Source of the DNA: Punica granatum
Taxonomy: Eukaryota; Streptophyta; Magnoliopsida; Myrtales; Lythraceae
Assembly: GCF_007655135.1 (NCBI RefSeq)
Contig: NC_045127.1
Span: forward strand, 22,548,199 to 22,612,198
Direction: 5' to 3'
DNA: 64,000 nt
The notes under the pieces are model-generated. The model saw nothing but the letters and a program-made list of their open reading frames with translations, was not told the origin of the DNA and searched no databases. Both the position numbers and the translations under genes were made by a program. Shown here one piece after another: positions 1 to 12,456 of the stretch. Numbering within the stretch: the stretch's first letter is position 1; each line of letters begins with the position of its first letter.

Positions 1-210
1 TTGTAATGTTGAATTATGAGAAAAAAAATGTGAAAAAGTAATGAATAGTTGAGAGAATTTATTATTAAAAATTAAATTGAATTGTTAAAAAAATTGAAGA
101 AAAATGAAAAAAGTAATAATTGTATTGTTGACTTTTGTTGTGTAGTGAGTAGAATTAAAATTAGAGTTAAAATCTTAAAATCAGATTGCAAAAACAAACC
201 GGCCTAACCA
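1..210. repeat. MITE-like AT-rich repeat relic
   Basis: AT-rich stretch whose part at about 135-205 (TTGTTGTGTAGTGAGTAG, then AGAGTTAAAATC and a final CAAAC) matches the arms of the MITE-like copies near 62.9-63.35 kb. A related arm in the opposite orientation lies at about 1621-1680 (AACTCTAAAACCAAACAC). It is probably an old copy of the same small non-autonomous DNA element family, cut by the window edge. No coding potential was seen. Confidence 0.4.
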
Positions 211-1734
211 ATTTAGCTGCAAATAATACAAAAAAAAAAGGAAAAATAGAGAAATGTGATTTTGCAGTGTGTTTAAGTTATGAGAGAGGAGAAAAAAAGG
301 GATGAGTGAATGTGGGAAGTGAGATAAAATTGTGGAAAAATGAGAGAGCTATATTTTATGAGATAATTTATTCTTTACTGATTTTCTCTCTTTTTTTATT
401 TACTATATTGTTTTAAATGTACTGTAAAATCATAAATTTGACATGGGTGTTGAGTGTCCTATTTTTGAGAAAATGGGACGTTGTTATCTATATACAAAAT
501 TATAGGATTATCGGTGGAATTTACCCTAATAATAAATTGTGAGCTAGATGCCTTGATGCTATATACTATTGTCCGATTATTAGGATTACATTTATATATT
601 ATCTTTAATTTCTAATTAATAGAAGATGAACTCTGGGGAAGAGTATACAGGCGATTTATCATAAGGGAGCAAATCATTCAAGAAAAGCAAAGCAGCATCA
701 TGAAAGAGGAACCCCAATGCAACAAAGATGATTGAACTTACGGATCATTCTCTATGAGATGCCAAGTGATTTTCGGACTTTTATTCTTCTCTGAGTCCTC
801 TTCCTCAAACATGCGCATCCGTCATGATCATCCTGCCAAATAAAGTTTTTTCCTTTTTTTTTTGTGATATCACAAAATAAAGATTTTATGTGTGCATCTT
901 CAAGACCAAGATAGATTGCAATGTGAGAACCCCTTCCTCAGCAGTGTCTATGTCTGTTTCGTAGTCCCCCTCCTTTTCAGTCAGAGCAGTGAAAATTCAG
1001 AGAGTTATGTATTACTACCGGTACATGATTCCAGATGTTTTAATGTATTACTACATTATTATGTATTGTAGAATGTAAAGAAAAGATAATACATCAACTT
1101 TATTTGGGGCAACTTCACTAAATAATGGAACACTGGGGGAAGTCGGCACGTGACCGATAGAGCCATATGATTGCAAGATGCAAGAATGCAGTAGTTAGCC
1201 AATCATAACTTCAATCTTCTAGCTAGCTAGTCTTCATGCCAAATTGATCATGTGCCAAGGAAAAGATCTAATGCAAGCGACCTGGATCAATTTCGATATC
1301 TGACTATAATTTTTGGACCGAGTAGGCATTATAATGGAAGAGCTACTTTCTTAAAAATCTGACCTTCAATTCTTGACGGTATTGTCAGTACATTTTTGAG
1401 TTATCACAGTTGAAGATGCACTTGTGCTTGAAATCTTTCATCCGCTTGGATCGCTTCTCTATCTTTCTCAAGGAATGGCAATATAAAATATCTAAATATT
1501 GCAAGTGTTCCAATTTGCCAAGGCCCGGAATCTCAGTTCGACATGAACACCATTAAATATGGAGAGACACTAGATAATTCAGATGTGAGATGTAAGGCAA
1601 ACGTCAAGCCACCGACAGTCCTTTACAATCCAATTAAAATCAAAACTCAACTCTACTTAACTCTAAAACCAAACACACCATTAGAAAAGAGGTAGCCCAA
1701 GCGTGATCTTTGATCAGATAGACACTAAGAGCGC
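211..1734. other. intergenic, no gene recognised
   Basis: AT-rich sequence with no long open frame and no recognisable domain on either strand. The last part (about 1621-1680) carries the MITE-like arm described for the window start. It lies downstream of the resistance pseudogene, so some of it may be former 3' flank. Confidence 0.5.
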
Positions 1735-3262
1735 ATTGTCTACAGACTGCAGATCTTTGATCCCAGCTCCAAGTATTCTAAGAGCCCAATCATTCGAGCA
1801 CTTTAGGACTTGTAAAATGTATAAATTCTTCAAGCTGGAAAGATTCGGCATATGAATATCATTCCAAGATCCATCTCCTCTAAATTAGCAGGAAACTACG
1901 CGACATCCTTCAATTTTGGGCAATCTAGCAGAAGCTTCTTGAGCTGAGATAAGGAACCAAGTTCAGTTGGTATTGTAGTGATAGACCAAAGTTGTAACTC
2001 TAGCTTGGTCAGACTGTGTACGCCCATGATCCCATCTAAGTAGAGATGGCCTTCCACCCTCATGTTTGTTACTTTCACTAGTTTTGAGAGACACCGGCAT
2101 TCATTCCAGGAGTTGGATCGGAGATGTACAAGGTCAAACTTAGCGGGAGATTGGGTAGATCTTTGAGCTTAGATCAACGATCTGGTTTGAGAGTTTGGAG
2201 ATGAGAGAGCTGAATGATAGAGGAGGTAAGTTGACATATTCTGGCCCATGAGAGATCCATGGATCTCAAAGGGGAAAGGCTCGACATTTCCATGGGAAGA
2301 CCTTTCGAAAGATCAGCTGATTGTGCATCCAACTTTTTGAGCTTCCTCAATGCGCCAAATGATTTGGGTAGTTCTCTCAACTTTTTGCAATCTTTCAAAT
2401 AAATCTCTTCTAGACTCTACAGGCATCTGATAGAGTCAGGCAACTCTTTTATCGCCGTCCCGGATATATCTAGTCTAACTAATGCCTTTAGTCCCCACAA
2501 TGAGTCAGGAAGTTGCTTTAGCACTTTACAACTGTGTAGAATAGCTGCTTTAGATTTTTCCAGGCTTCCAATTGATTGGGGCAGCTCAAAAATACTCGTG
2601 CCCTTCAGATCCAATTCAACCAGTAATTTCAACTCCCCAGGTGAATCGGGAAGCTTCTTTATCCCAGCACAACCGGATAACCGTAAGTACTGAAGTTTCT
2701 TCAATCCTCCAAATCTAGAAGGCAATTCATGCAGTCCTGAATATGAGAGATCCAAGGATACTAATGATGTATGTGCCTTTCAAGTCCAACTCTACCAGTG
2801 AGCTTAGTGCACCGAGTGACTCAGTAAGATTCCCCCAGTTCTAAATTGTTTAGTTTTACGCACTTGAGCTTCACTAGATTATGGATGGATTTTGAAAGCT
2901 TAGAGGTCCAAATCTCGTTTTCGTTATGATCACCTCAGTCAAGTTTTCTAGGAGACTGAATTCTTCTGGTAATCCGCAAAGATAATCAGTTATCACACTA
3001 CTCAAGGTTCAACTACCTTAGGCACTTTAGATTGCCTATGGAGCTGTCAATAGCAGTCAAGAACCAATCTTTCCAGAGCCATACCCTTAGGAAAACTTGG
3101 TGTATTTTCTAAGTTCTCAGCTTCCTTGAGGTTAAGAACTTTCAAGTTCTTTGCATTCTGTAAATGAACAAAGAACAATGAGCTGTCACTAATTTTGTGA
3201 ACAAAATCAATATTGTTGCCAATTCTAGAAAGGTACTTGATATCTTGCATTAATATTTTCAA
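1735..3262 (-). pseudogene. leucine-rich repeat remnant of the resistance pseudogene
   Basis: Several open pieces carry plant-type LRRs with a period of about 23 residues: LxxLPxSxGxLxxLxxLDLxGT (best in 2417-2755, for example GTSIFELPQSIGSLEKSK). They lie in more than one frame with stops between them, so they cannot form one product. Their order and strand match a C-terminal LRR of the NB-ARC gene upstream. Confidence 0.8.
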
Positions 3263-3896
3263 GAAAATAGATCAACATACCAAGTAAATGGTATGTATAT
3301 TCATAATATGGGAAAAGTTTAACATGTAACAAGATGACAAGTAGCTACTATATTGGATATCATACCTGCAATTCGCTCCATCCTTCCCACTTTTCGCTAA
3401 CATCACTAGAGGATAAGTCAAGAATGACTAAATTTGTTGAAACAAAACGGCACTCATTAGAAGTGGATGGATTATTGCCAGAACATGGCCGCTAACAAGG
3501 CCATCTTAAATTTGGAGCGCGATGTTTGAGGTCTTGCTGAAGTATCACCCATCCCAAGTCGAGAAATCTCAAATTTGTTAAGCTTCTGATTTGCTCCAAT
3601 GTCAAATGGACGGGTTTATGGAATCCTTCCAAATGGTATTTCAGCTAGATTCCTTCGGGAATTTCATTTTCCAACTTAAAAGTAAAGTAACATTGGCCAA
3701 TTATGCAGAGATTGTCCGCCAAAAAAAGAACTAAAACAACGATAATGATGGACTAACAGCCCCCCAAATCCCATAGAAATAAAAACATTGAAAGTGCTCC
3801 TAAGAATTTATATCTGTTACTAATTACCTCTTTGCTCTTTACAACTTGCGTAGCTTCCTCCCTACTACACTTTTTGGGATCATTAAGAATGTCCTC

Positions 3897-4882
3897 TCAA
3901 ACAATATCCCTACCAAGGTCTTTGAGCTGATCATGCATCCATATTTGGTCATTGTCTAAAATCTTTACCAAGGACCTGGAACGTAGGACTGCAAGCGCCC
4001 AGCGTGGGCAATATTCACAGGCATCCCACATGTAAATTGGATTTGTTTTCTCAGTGTCAATGAAGAAGCATGCTATGTCAAGAAATATTTGCTTTTGATC
4101 ACGCTTTAAGTTGTCATAACTTATCCTCAGCCTATTCTTTACTGCATCAAAAGGTATCTTTTTTGACCTCTTTATGATGTCTTTCCATGCCGGAGGATCC
4201 TTGTACTTGTGGAGAAGTGATCCAATCACTACAAGAGCCAGAGGAACTCCATCAGTTGCAGAGACAACCTCTATAGAAAGTTCTCTAAAAGCCTGAGAAG
4301 GAGATTCATTCTCGAACGCATATCTACTGAAAAGCTGAAGTGCATCATCAGGATTTAGCGTCCCCATCTCCAGATGCCAAATGTCATCTCTGTGGAATTT
4401 TTCTTTTCCAATTGCCAACACATCTATTTTCCAGGTTATGATAACTATCCTGCTTCCTGAATCGAACCATGTAGACTTTCCTGCGAGCTTCTCGATTTGC
4501 TCCTTTTTTTTTAAGAACAATAAGAACTTTTTTTTTTTTACGAAAGCTCTTCTCAATCCTCTCATGTAAATCCAATCATCTTGCCGACTTGCAGATAGTT
4601 AATACCATGACGCATTGCCATCTATTGCACATTCTCAAGGAAGGCACGACAATCAAAACCAGCTGATATTTTGTTGAAAATAAACTTAGCAAGAGTCGTC
4701 TTGTCAATGCCACCCATTCCATGGATTCCAATATACCGCATGCCATCATTAGATGGAATGCCCAACAAGTTCATTGCAGACTCTAATTGACCGTCTATTC
4801 CCACCAAAGGATCAATATCGTATCTTTTCCTTGGTTTCAGCTTAACCATAACCTCTTCAACAAATGCCTTGCAAAACTTCAT
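3897..4882 (-). pseudogene. NB-ARC remnant of the resistance pseudogene
   Basis: Two open segments in different frames hold most of an NB-ARC. The first (4622-4882) has the linker LVGIDGQLESAMNLL and the damaged P-loop, and ends in a stop after FLENVQ. The second (3897-4565) has RNBS-B (GSRIVIITW), GVPLALVVIGSLL, a winged-helix region with IFLDIACFF, and the MHD-like motif. The stretch between RNBS-A and kinase-2 is shorter than usual and contains stops. A functional nucleotide switch is not expected. Confidence 0.85.
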
Positions 4883-4885
4883 GTA

Positions 4886-6253
4886 CCTGCCATAAATTTA
4901 TCATTGATCAACCATTTCTACATGATAATATATTAGCAAAGCATCACCATTTTCGTGCAAATAAACTAAAAGAGAACCATGATGTTCTGCTCAAGACTGT
5001 CTTCTAGTGCATTTGGGGCTCCCAAAATTATAAAGTAACTAGTTGATACGCGCTTGTTGCGCTAACTTCTTCTCAATTTTTGTATGATGGAAGATAAATA
5101 ATTAACACATATAACGTACAAATGAATATAAATAGAAAGAAAAGATATGTTCAGAACATTTATTTGACCAAGTAGACATAATAAACAGTATAAGTTGATA
5201 CCCGCTCGTTACGTGGCTTTTCTTTATCAATTTTTATATTACAAACATAAATAATTAACACATATGGTAATATACAAAGGCACGTGGAGAGATAGTGGGC
5301 CACACTTGTCACGTGAGCGCCACATCAGCACGGTCGTTAGATGTCAACGGAAAAGATAACGGCGGGATAGATTTGAAGCAAAATGTAAACCATGGGATAT
5401 AGCTGACAAAAAAAATATATGATAGATTTGACAAAACGCGTAAACCATGGGCAATTTTAGGTAAAAATCCATTTTTTTACTAGTATGTTGCATGGGGCTT
5501 TCACTATATATAATTATATTTACCTATGCAAACTTTAATTATTTTTACATAAATTTTTAAAAATTAATATAGAATTAGTATATTAGTATATAATACCTAA
5601 TAATTTTATCTAAATATCTTAAGGAAAGGTGATCAACTTATATATATTACTATTATATTAACAAAGAAGTAGTGAAGTAGTTTTTTTAAAATTATTAGTT
5701 CTCCATTTCGAAATTAGTATGCCAAGTTTTGAGGCTAATTTTGTAGTTATCTTAAGTTTTGAGGATATATTAAAATTCAGATTTCCTGTCCAAACATATT
5801 GATGCATATATATTTAAATTATGAAGTATTTTAATTTATAAATTCTTAATTTTTTTCATTTATTATTAATTTAGTCTTGTTTAGTCTTAATTATATATAT
5901 TTTATATATATTAAAATTATTAAGTATTTTTATTTATAAACTCTTAATTTTTATGCATTTACTATTAATTTAGTACTATTTAATCCTAATTATATATACT
6001 TATAATTATGCCACTATTTATTATACTGTATTCAACTTAATATATTTATATATATATAACAGATTTACCTTTCAATCCCTATGATATTGCAATATTTACC
6101 TTTAAGAATCTAATAATTGTTGAATAGTCAAGTTTATATACATATGTTAAAATTATTAAGTATTTTTATTTATAAACTCTTTAAATTTTATGCATTTGTA
6201 ATTACTTTAGTACTATTTATCTTAATTATACTTATTTACTATTATGCTACTAC
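4886..6253. other. AT-rich intergenic with direct and tandem duplications
   Basis: No gene seen. A diverged direct repeat occurs at about 5040-5113 and 5192-5268 (shared AGTTGATAC, then AAATAATTAACACATAT). A second, larger duplication begins near 5913: the block 5913-6148 (AAATTATTAAGTATTTTTATTTATAAACTC at its start) recurs from 6149 and continues on the far side of the big retrotransposon at 25435, so that element sits inside the second copy. Confidence 0.6.
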
Positions 6254-6258
6254 ACTGT
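6254..6258. repeat. target-site duplication ACTGT, left copy
   Basis: ACTGT directly precedes the 5' LTR and recurs directly after the 3' LTR at 25430-25434. A 5-bp duplication is what Ty3/gypsy integrases make, so the element is a single undisturbed insertion. Confidence 0.9.
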
Positions 6259-9200
6259 TGTCAGCACCCCATTTTGGCTCATCGGCTCCCAGACAGAGCA
6301 GCAACAGCAACTCCGGTCATAGGCCTCGCATGCACACTAGAACAAGGTCCGAAATACCCAAAAAGGAGCCATGGCAAGCAAGGACAGACAATCACTGAAA
6401 GGAGAGACATCGAATCAAAGAAAGTTTAAGTTCATCAGACACGTGATTCATATCTCCCACCAATTGCAAGAGGGATTCAAACACTCATACAGAAGGCAAA
6501 CCGGGGCTCACTCTCAACGGAACAGAGGAGATGTGAAGACCGAGCACATCAGAAAACACAGGCACAGATCAGAAGCCTATCCCGAACGCATTCAGAGAAT
6601 CGACCATAAAACTCAGGCAAAAGCCGAGAACAGTCCAAATGCACGGGCTTAACAGACAGAGCAAGGTTTATTTTGACAGAACAGAGGATGCAGACATCTT
6701 CGACACGTCAAATATCCCCATAATTCCCATTGAAGTGCAAACTACCCATTCAGGGGCAAAATGGTCATTTCCTCTATTTAGCAAGGGCAAAATGGTCATT
6801 TGGCATCAGAAAAAGGTCCCTGGGCCCACCGTTCTGCGAAAACGGCAAAATACGCCAAAACTACCGGCATAGAGTGTAGATGCGGGATCTGCAGACAGAA
6901 ATGGCCAATTCAATTCTTTTGACCGGAATGAGCAAAAGTCAACCCTCGACCCTTGGATAGGGGCAGAATAGTCACTCGGCCCGAATAAAATACAGAACAG
7001 GCAAAAGGAGCAGAATAGTGTGCAAACCACTGAATAAGCGTCGGAAACAGTCAATTTCAGTTCTAGGCCTCCAACTCGAGCAAAATTGGCCCGAACTTCA
7101 CGAGACATATTATATGTCTCAAAGTACTCAAACACGACAAATTCGGATCAATTCGATTCATTTTACGTGCACATTGATCATTCAATGAACATTCACTGAG
7201 CATTCGGTGCAAAAACGTATAATGCACGTAAAACCGCGTCATGAATGTCCCAAATTTATTCCTCGAGTCATGTGATTGCTCAAGACAATTTAAGCATTCA
7301 TGAGAGGCAATTCGAGCGCTTCCAAGAGGACAAAGAGGTCAATATGGGGCTCATTTGATTCCGTTTTTCACGAGCATTGCCGATTTAGCCCTAACTTGAG
7401 CTACGGGACTCGGAATCGCTTCAAACCGGAGCCAGAATTTCACCAATTTTCTTCCAAACCTTGCGGGACCCTCCCTTACTTCATGGCTGACCTCAAAATG
7501 TGTGGACCCCACCAGCAAGGAGTCGGCAGCCCACCATTCCTCCTTTTAGCCGAAAGATGCAAGTTGCATGCTCTTCCACTCCCATTCAATTCTAACTCAT
7601 GCCAACTCACTTCCAACTAATTTGAATCAACTTTAACACCCCATTGGACCCCTTTGCACCGGCCATATCAACTTGCAAAGCCAATTGCACTTAAATTTTG
7701 CAAAATAGTCCCTAAGGCTCCTCTATAAATACCCATGGGTATTCTTCATTCAAAGGGACCTTTGCCATCAGCCATTCTCTCCCAAAACACAGCCAAAATA
7801 CTCCCAAAAGAGCCTCTCAAGAATCCTTGTTCGTTCAGCAAAAAGAAGCCACCGGAATCCAAAGAAAATTGCCGGAAAACAAACCGTTTTCCGGCGACCA
7901 TCCACCCAACCTAGCCCAAACCTTGAATTGAACACATATCCCACATGCTTTCGACCTCCCGAGTCCATTGGTGGTGTTAGATTTGTCGTTTGAGTCTCCT
8001 AGCTACCCGAACTAGACCAGAACAGAAACAGGCGCAGAGACCGGTTCAGTGGGCAGTCCTTTGTCCCGTGCCTATTTTTAAACCGAACCTTTCTTGAAAA
8101 TCTAACTCGAGCAAACCCTTATAAACTTCTGAAGGATCATTCCAGAGGAAGGAGACCTCAAACAAAGCTTTAAAACTCATTCAAAACAAGAAAACCAAAA
8201 CCGGATTGAAAAAAGACAGTTTTTGGTACTTACCGGTTTTCTTGCTTTTCGGGTTAGCGCAGGTCCCCGCACGTCCCGAGTCACCCATAGACGTCACAAG
8301 CACCCTCTTGGGAGGTGCCACAAGTCAGGCCAGTTCAAAAAGCCGACCGGAGCCACCAGTTCAAGCCGGCCAAAGTTGGGTGGTTCTCTCGGGTGAACAG
8401 TATCCGACCGGTTCAACACCACTTCTTGCCGGTTTTCAGCAACTATCCCGACTTATTTTCGACCCTTGAGGCCAGGTATGCTCCTCCCCGACTTAGAGAA
8501 GGCTAGGACTCTTAGTCTTTAGGCTTGTGGGGCATAAGGCGGGATTCATTTATTTGCTTACAAGTTTCGTTTAAGCACTTTTATTCCGTTATTCCGAACA
8601 TGTAACGATATATGCTCGTGGATGAATGCGTGTAACTCATCATGCTTTACTTATCGCACTGTTGATGCATGAGCCGGTGCCGTTTTATCGATTCCACCCG
8701 AATGGTTGCATAAAAATACACGAGATCATGGCGGCACCGACTACGCTAAAATGAACCGTAAAAACGTGAGAAAAGACCATAAACTTGAGTGAAGAGAACA
8801 TTCCTAACTCAAGGGAACCGAGAGATCCCGCGGGCATACCTTTTAAGGGGCCGGGACAGTATTGATTTCCTTAGGTTATCAAACGGTCTCTTTTCTTCGG
8901 TTACTGGCCGGTTCTCACCGAACCATAACAAGCGGAAACTAAAAAGACTTGCACAAAGCCGAGAGCAAACATGTAGCAAAAACACATATGTCGGTAATGG
9001 ACTAATCATGCACGCGACAGAAAACCAAAACAGAAGCAAACCAAAAACAGACTCACCCACGCTTCCAAATTGTCTGTCAAGCAAATTTCAGATAATAACT
9101 GGCATAATCACGTAAACTCGGCACAAATACATCGCTTGCTTGCATCCATGCACTAATCAGTCAGCATGCTTTACTTTCTGCATTACCTACTGCATACACA

Positions 9201-10102
9201 TGCCTGTACTTGCCTGTTATTTACTGTATCCATCGCGGTTCAAGCCTGAACTCATAAGAAACGATTGCACGGGGTCCAACGCCCTAAAAATCATCGATCA
9301 CAGGTCCAACGCCCATGCACACTGAGAGCGCGCAACCCAAGTGCGGCATCGGGTCTTGCCTCGACTCAACATCCCAATCTTAGTGATGTCTAAGTGGAAA
9401 GACAACTCGGATAGGATGAGTGAGTCGTGGTCAGGACATGACCCAGGAGCTTGACCCGTCCCACGGCTATCTCGAGAGTCAAGCGACTCTTATGTTATCC
9501 GTCGGTCCGGTCGGACCCGACCCCCGGCTTCATGAACCCGCGTTGCATTAATTTCGGTTTCGGACCTTCAAAACTCACGGCATGCATGAGTGGAATATTT
9601 GGCTTGATGCAAATCGACCGGGTCCAAAACACAGTACAGTGTCTGTATCTTCATTTATGCAAGCATTTCTGTATTTTCATTCAGTCAATGTAAGGACCCC
9701 GGTTGACAAGCAGAAAAGGCCTGAGAGTGCTTACAAATTTACGGTGTCAAAACGGGCAAGGAGTGTGCAACTTAACTCACGCGGTGAATAAACAAAAACG
9801 GTAAGCCATAGACAAACAGAGTACCGAAAGGGCGTATGAGATATAGGCCCATACGTAACCGAATTCCCGGATTTGGAACTCAGGTTCCGCCAGACCATAT
9901 GCCTTAGCACCCTAGGTGTATCCATACCCCTAGACCTGGGTACTTACCGGCCCTCGACTCCGAGTCGTAAAATGGTAAGTGGCGACTTCTTCTCACGCGT
10001 GTCCGTCACGCGTCCCCCCATGGGAAGGTGGACACTCCCAAGCCGCGCGATCGGCTCGCGCGCATGCGTGCCCCGACGAGAGTCAACATTCGGGTGCGCA
10101 CA
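6259..10102 (+). repeat. 5' LTR of the Ogre-like element
   Basis: 3844-bp terminal repeat, TG...CA ended. It matches the 3' LTR almost base for base, with scattered substitutions and a few indels. One indel is a copy-number change: the motif GGGCAAAATGGTCATTT occurs twice here (about 6753-6802) and three times in the 3' LTR. A TATA box (CTCTATAAAT, 7721-7730) lies in a promoter-like context, so transcription probably starts shortly after it. The short open frames inside are not credible genes. Confidence 0.93.
7724..7730 (+). promoter_or_regulatory. LTR TATA box (TATAAAT)
   Basis: TATAAAT lies about 1.47 kb into the 5' LTR and is conserved at 23051-23057 in the 3' LTR. The transcript start (U3/R border) is expected roughly 30 bases downstream. 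The role is inferred from motif and position only. Confidence 0.6.
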
Positions 10103-10105
10103 GCT

Positions 10106-10123
10106 TGGCGACTCCACTGGGGA
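10106..10123 (+). other. primer-binding site of the Ogre-like element
   Basis: TGGCGACTCCACTGGGGA begins three bases after the LTR end. The leading TGG pairs with the CCA end of a tRNA. It is not the initiator-Met type. Ogre elements are reported to use tRNA-Arg, which would fit, but I did not compare it with a tRNA sequence. Confidence 0.8.
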
Positions 10124-10676
10124 CCTTTTAGAGAGTTCAGGCTCGATTCCGTTTGTCTGCTTGCTTGTTTATTTATTTACTGCTTTATGCAAATTACTGC
10201 TTATCTACTTTATGCACATTTATGCCATTCTGCATCGCACATCATTTAGTCTTAAGTACCTATGGGTCGCGTCCCACGACCGGTAATAGGAAGCCGAGGT
10301 TAGATAGGGGTTCCGAGTAAGGGTACGTCGCACGGTTGGACCGTCGATTAGGCCCCCAAAGATCCCCGCCCGATTTCAAGGAATTGATCCCCTTGAGTCG
10401 GGGGCCCCCATCCATTGGTAGCACGGTCCTTGTAGGACTAAACCATGCATCTTGTAGGAGCCTCCATAAAATCCTCCAACAGGTTCAAACATTAGTCTGT
10501 CGGGTCGGCCTGCGCGCCACTTCAAGTTTTTTCATTTTTAGAACTTGTACCTTGTACCAAAACATTAAGCCGTGGGCATTTATCTTTCTGCACACATGCA
10601 TCATGCAATTTCCAAAATTAGGATGTCGTTCGCATTGATGAGTCCTAAGTTGATCTTCCTTTCATCTTGATAAGGG

Positions 10677-12149
10677 ATGTCGCATTCAGTTGCCTGTCCG
10701 CACCTCGAAAGAATCACGCCACCTCTCGAGGAAATTACTCAGATATGGACAACCCTGCGCCAAATCGATCGGGACTACATCACCTCTTTCATCGGAGACA
10801 TACCTCTGTTGGCCACCCGGAGCATTGATTGGAACTTCCTCGAAGCAGCCATTACTTTTTGGAACCCGGATCATGGTGTTTTCAACATCCAGGGTAATGA
10901 GCTCACACCCACAATCGAGGAATATCGCACCCTCTTCGGTCGCACTGTGTCTGCTAACGATATCATAAAGCCCAACTTCTGCACAACTCGACCTACTTTG
11001 GTTTCGCGCCTACTCGGGGTCCGCACCTCTCACTTGCATGCAGAACTCGCATATCCAGGGGGTACGGAGATAGCAATCGAGAAACTTATTCTTTTCATTA
11101 AAACCCGGGCATGCAAAGTTCAAGGGAATTTTATTCGGAAAGATTTATGCCACGCTTTCTTACTGTCAATTTTTGGGACCATTCTGTTCCCTCGTTCGCG
11201 TGCTTTAATCGACGCGGCATTGGCTAGCGTTGTCCTCCAAGTGGCCGGAGGACACGGGTATGAGGTGGCCCTTGTAACCGAGACTATCCGGTCCCTCGAC
11301 CATGTATTGAAAACACACGACCGAAGGATAAGAGGATCCCCAATCCTTTTGCAAATTTGGCTTCAGAGTCATGCATACCCCTTTGGTCTTGTACGCCCGG
11401 TTATGTATTTTGCAAATCAAGAATCAATCATTTCTCGATTGCTACCTTTTGTGCTAGTGGAAGAACGCAAGATTAATGAGTGGATGAAGGTTTTTCGCGA
11501 GATCTCTCCTAGGAGCTTTAAGTGGCGTGCCGCGTGGATGCCACCCGGACCCATGGCTCTCAAATGCGCCAATTTTAACGGAATCCCACTCATTAGTCAT
11601 GCGGGGTCCACCACTTACTTCCCGTCGCGGGTAATGAGGCAGCTCGGTGGTTTACAGACAATCCCCGAGGACATGGCACGAACCAAGTTCGAATACACTT
11701 GGCGGGAGGACCAGAAGTTCGTAGATCGTCAAAGTGAGATCGAACAGGCATTGGCGGCATGGCACGCCATAATTACTGAGCATCCATATTTCCCTGAATT
11801 CCCCACTCAGGATGAGCAAGACTTCCAGGCTACGGAGGAATACATCTTGCACTTCCACCGATGGGGTCCTCCTGCGCAAGATGATACGTCACAACCCGCG
11901 AATCAGACGTCACCTGGAGCACCTTCCGTGGCTGTTCGGATCGAACTTGCTAGTCTCAGGGCTGAAAGAGATTCCCTTCGCCGACAAGTTGCAGAGAAGG
12001 ATGAACAATTCACTGACCGACGCCAACTCCAGAAGGAGCTCGCTCAGGCCCGGGCAGAACTGCAGAAACGCGAACAGGAATTGGCACGGGTGAACATTGC
12101 CTTGGAAAAGTCTAGAAAAAGGGCTCGAGAACAAGCACACCCAATTTAG
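10677..12149 (+). CDS. Ogre ORF1 protein, DUF7745/plant-mobile-domain-like, 490 aa
   Basis: Intact 490-codon frame between the PBS and gag, in the place where Ogre elements carry an extra ORF1 of unknown function. The first 330 or so residues look like the domain of many plant transposon proteins (DUF7745, similar to the plant mobile domain). They include an N-terminal block ending in FIGDIPLLATR, then WNFLEAAITFWNP and LTPTIEEYRTLFGR. The last 70 residues (about 421-490) are rich in E, R, K, Q and L, and look like a coiled coil ending in a basic tail. It starts at the first ATG, 10677. Unlike gag and pol of the same element, it shows no stop or frameshift. The domain name is from memory; no function is known. 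Confidence 0.82.
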   Translation: MSHSVACPHLERITPPLEEITQIWTTLRQIDRDYITSFIGDIPLLATRSIDWNFLEAAITFWNPDHGVFNIQGNELTPTIEEYRTLFGRTVSANDIIKPNFCTTRPTLVSRLLGVRTSHLHAELAYPGGTEIAIEKLILFIKTRACKVQGNFIRKDLCHAFLLSIFGTILFPRSRALIDAALASVVLQVAGGHGYEVALVTETIRSLDHVLKTHDRRIRGSPILLQIWLQSHAYPFGLVRPVMYFANQESIISRLLPFVLVEERKINEWMKVFREISPRSFKWRAAWMPPGPMALKCANFNGIPLISHAGSTTYFPSRVMRQLGGLQTIPEDMARTKFEYTWREDQKFVDRQSEIEQALAAWHAIITEHPYFPEFPTQDEQDFQATEEYILHFHRWGPPAQDDTSQPANQTSPGAPSVAVRIELASLRAERDSLRRQVAEKDEQFTDRRQLQKELAQARAELQKREQELARVNIALEKSRKRAREQAHPI

Positions 12150-12456
12150 GATAGACATCGGGCCCTAGCCTAAGATTGTCACTTTCCATAGCAATGCTCA
12201 TCCGTTCCCTGAATACGATGGAAGATGAATTTAGGATTTGTTTTCCTAAAAATTTGCATTATATTTTGAAGTCCTTCCAATCAATGCGAATGACAGCATT
12301 AGCTTTCAAAATTCACGCATTGCATTTGCATTATTTTATTGCCTTGCACGTTTATATTTTAAAGCACAAATTCGTCCGCATGAGCCTTATTCGTTGATTA
12401 AAACCAGGTAACCCCAACCGGCGTCACATCGCTATCCTACAAGGCTGCGAACAAGA

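Larger units (their letters stand above)
1735..4885 (-). pseudogene. TIR-NBS-LRR disease-resistance pseudogene
   Basis: Intact members are cytosolic immune receptors that sense pathogen effectors and switch through ATP binding in the NB-ARC domain. Read on the minus strand, the order is a P-loop exon (4622-4882), the rest of NB-ARC (3897-4565), then LRR blocks (3047-3262, 2417-2755, 2174-2398, 1896-2078 and a tail to about 1735). No TIR exon was found upstream. The P-loop reads GMGGIDKTT, so the usual glycine before the lysine is aspartate. The kinase-2 hhhDD is replaced by lysines from A-runs near 4500-4540, with a frameshift. The LRR part is split by many stops and shifts. RNBS-C/GLPLA-like (GVPLAL) and MHD-like (MHDQLKDLGRDIV) motifs remain. 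TNL origin is inferred from NB-ARC style. Confidence 0.85.

Noticed and set aside
6259..10102. Numerous 60-140 codon open frames within the LTRs
   Set aside because: They recur in the 3' LTR with frame-breaking differences, show no known domains, and lie in LTR regulatory sequence.
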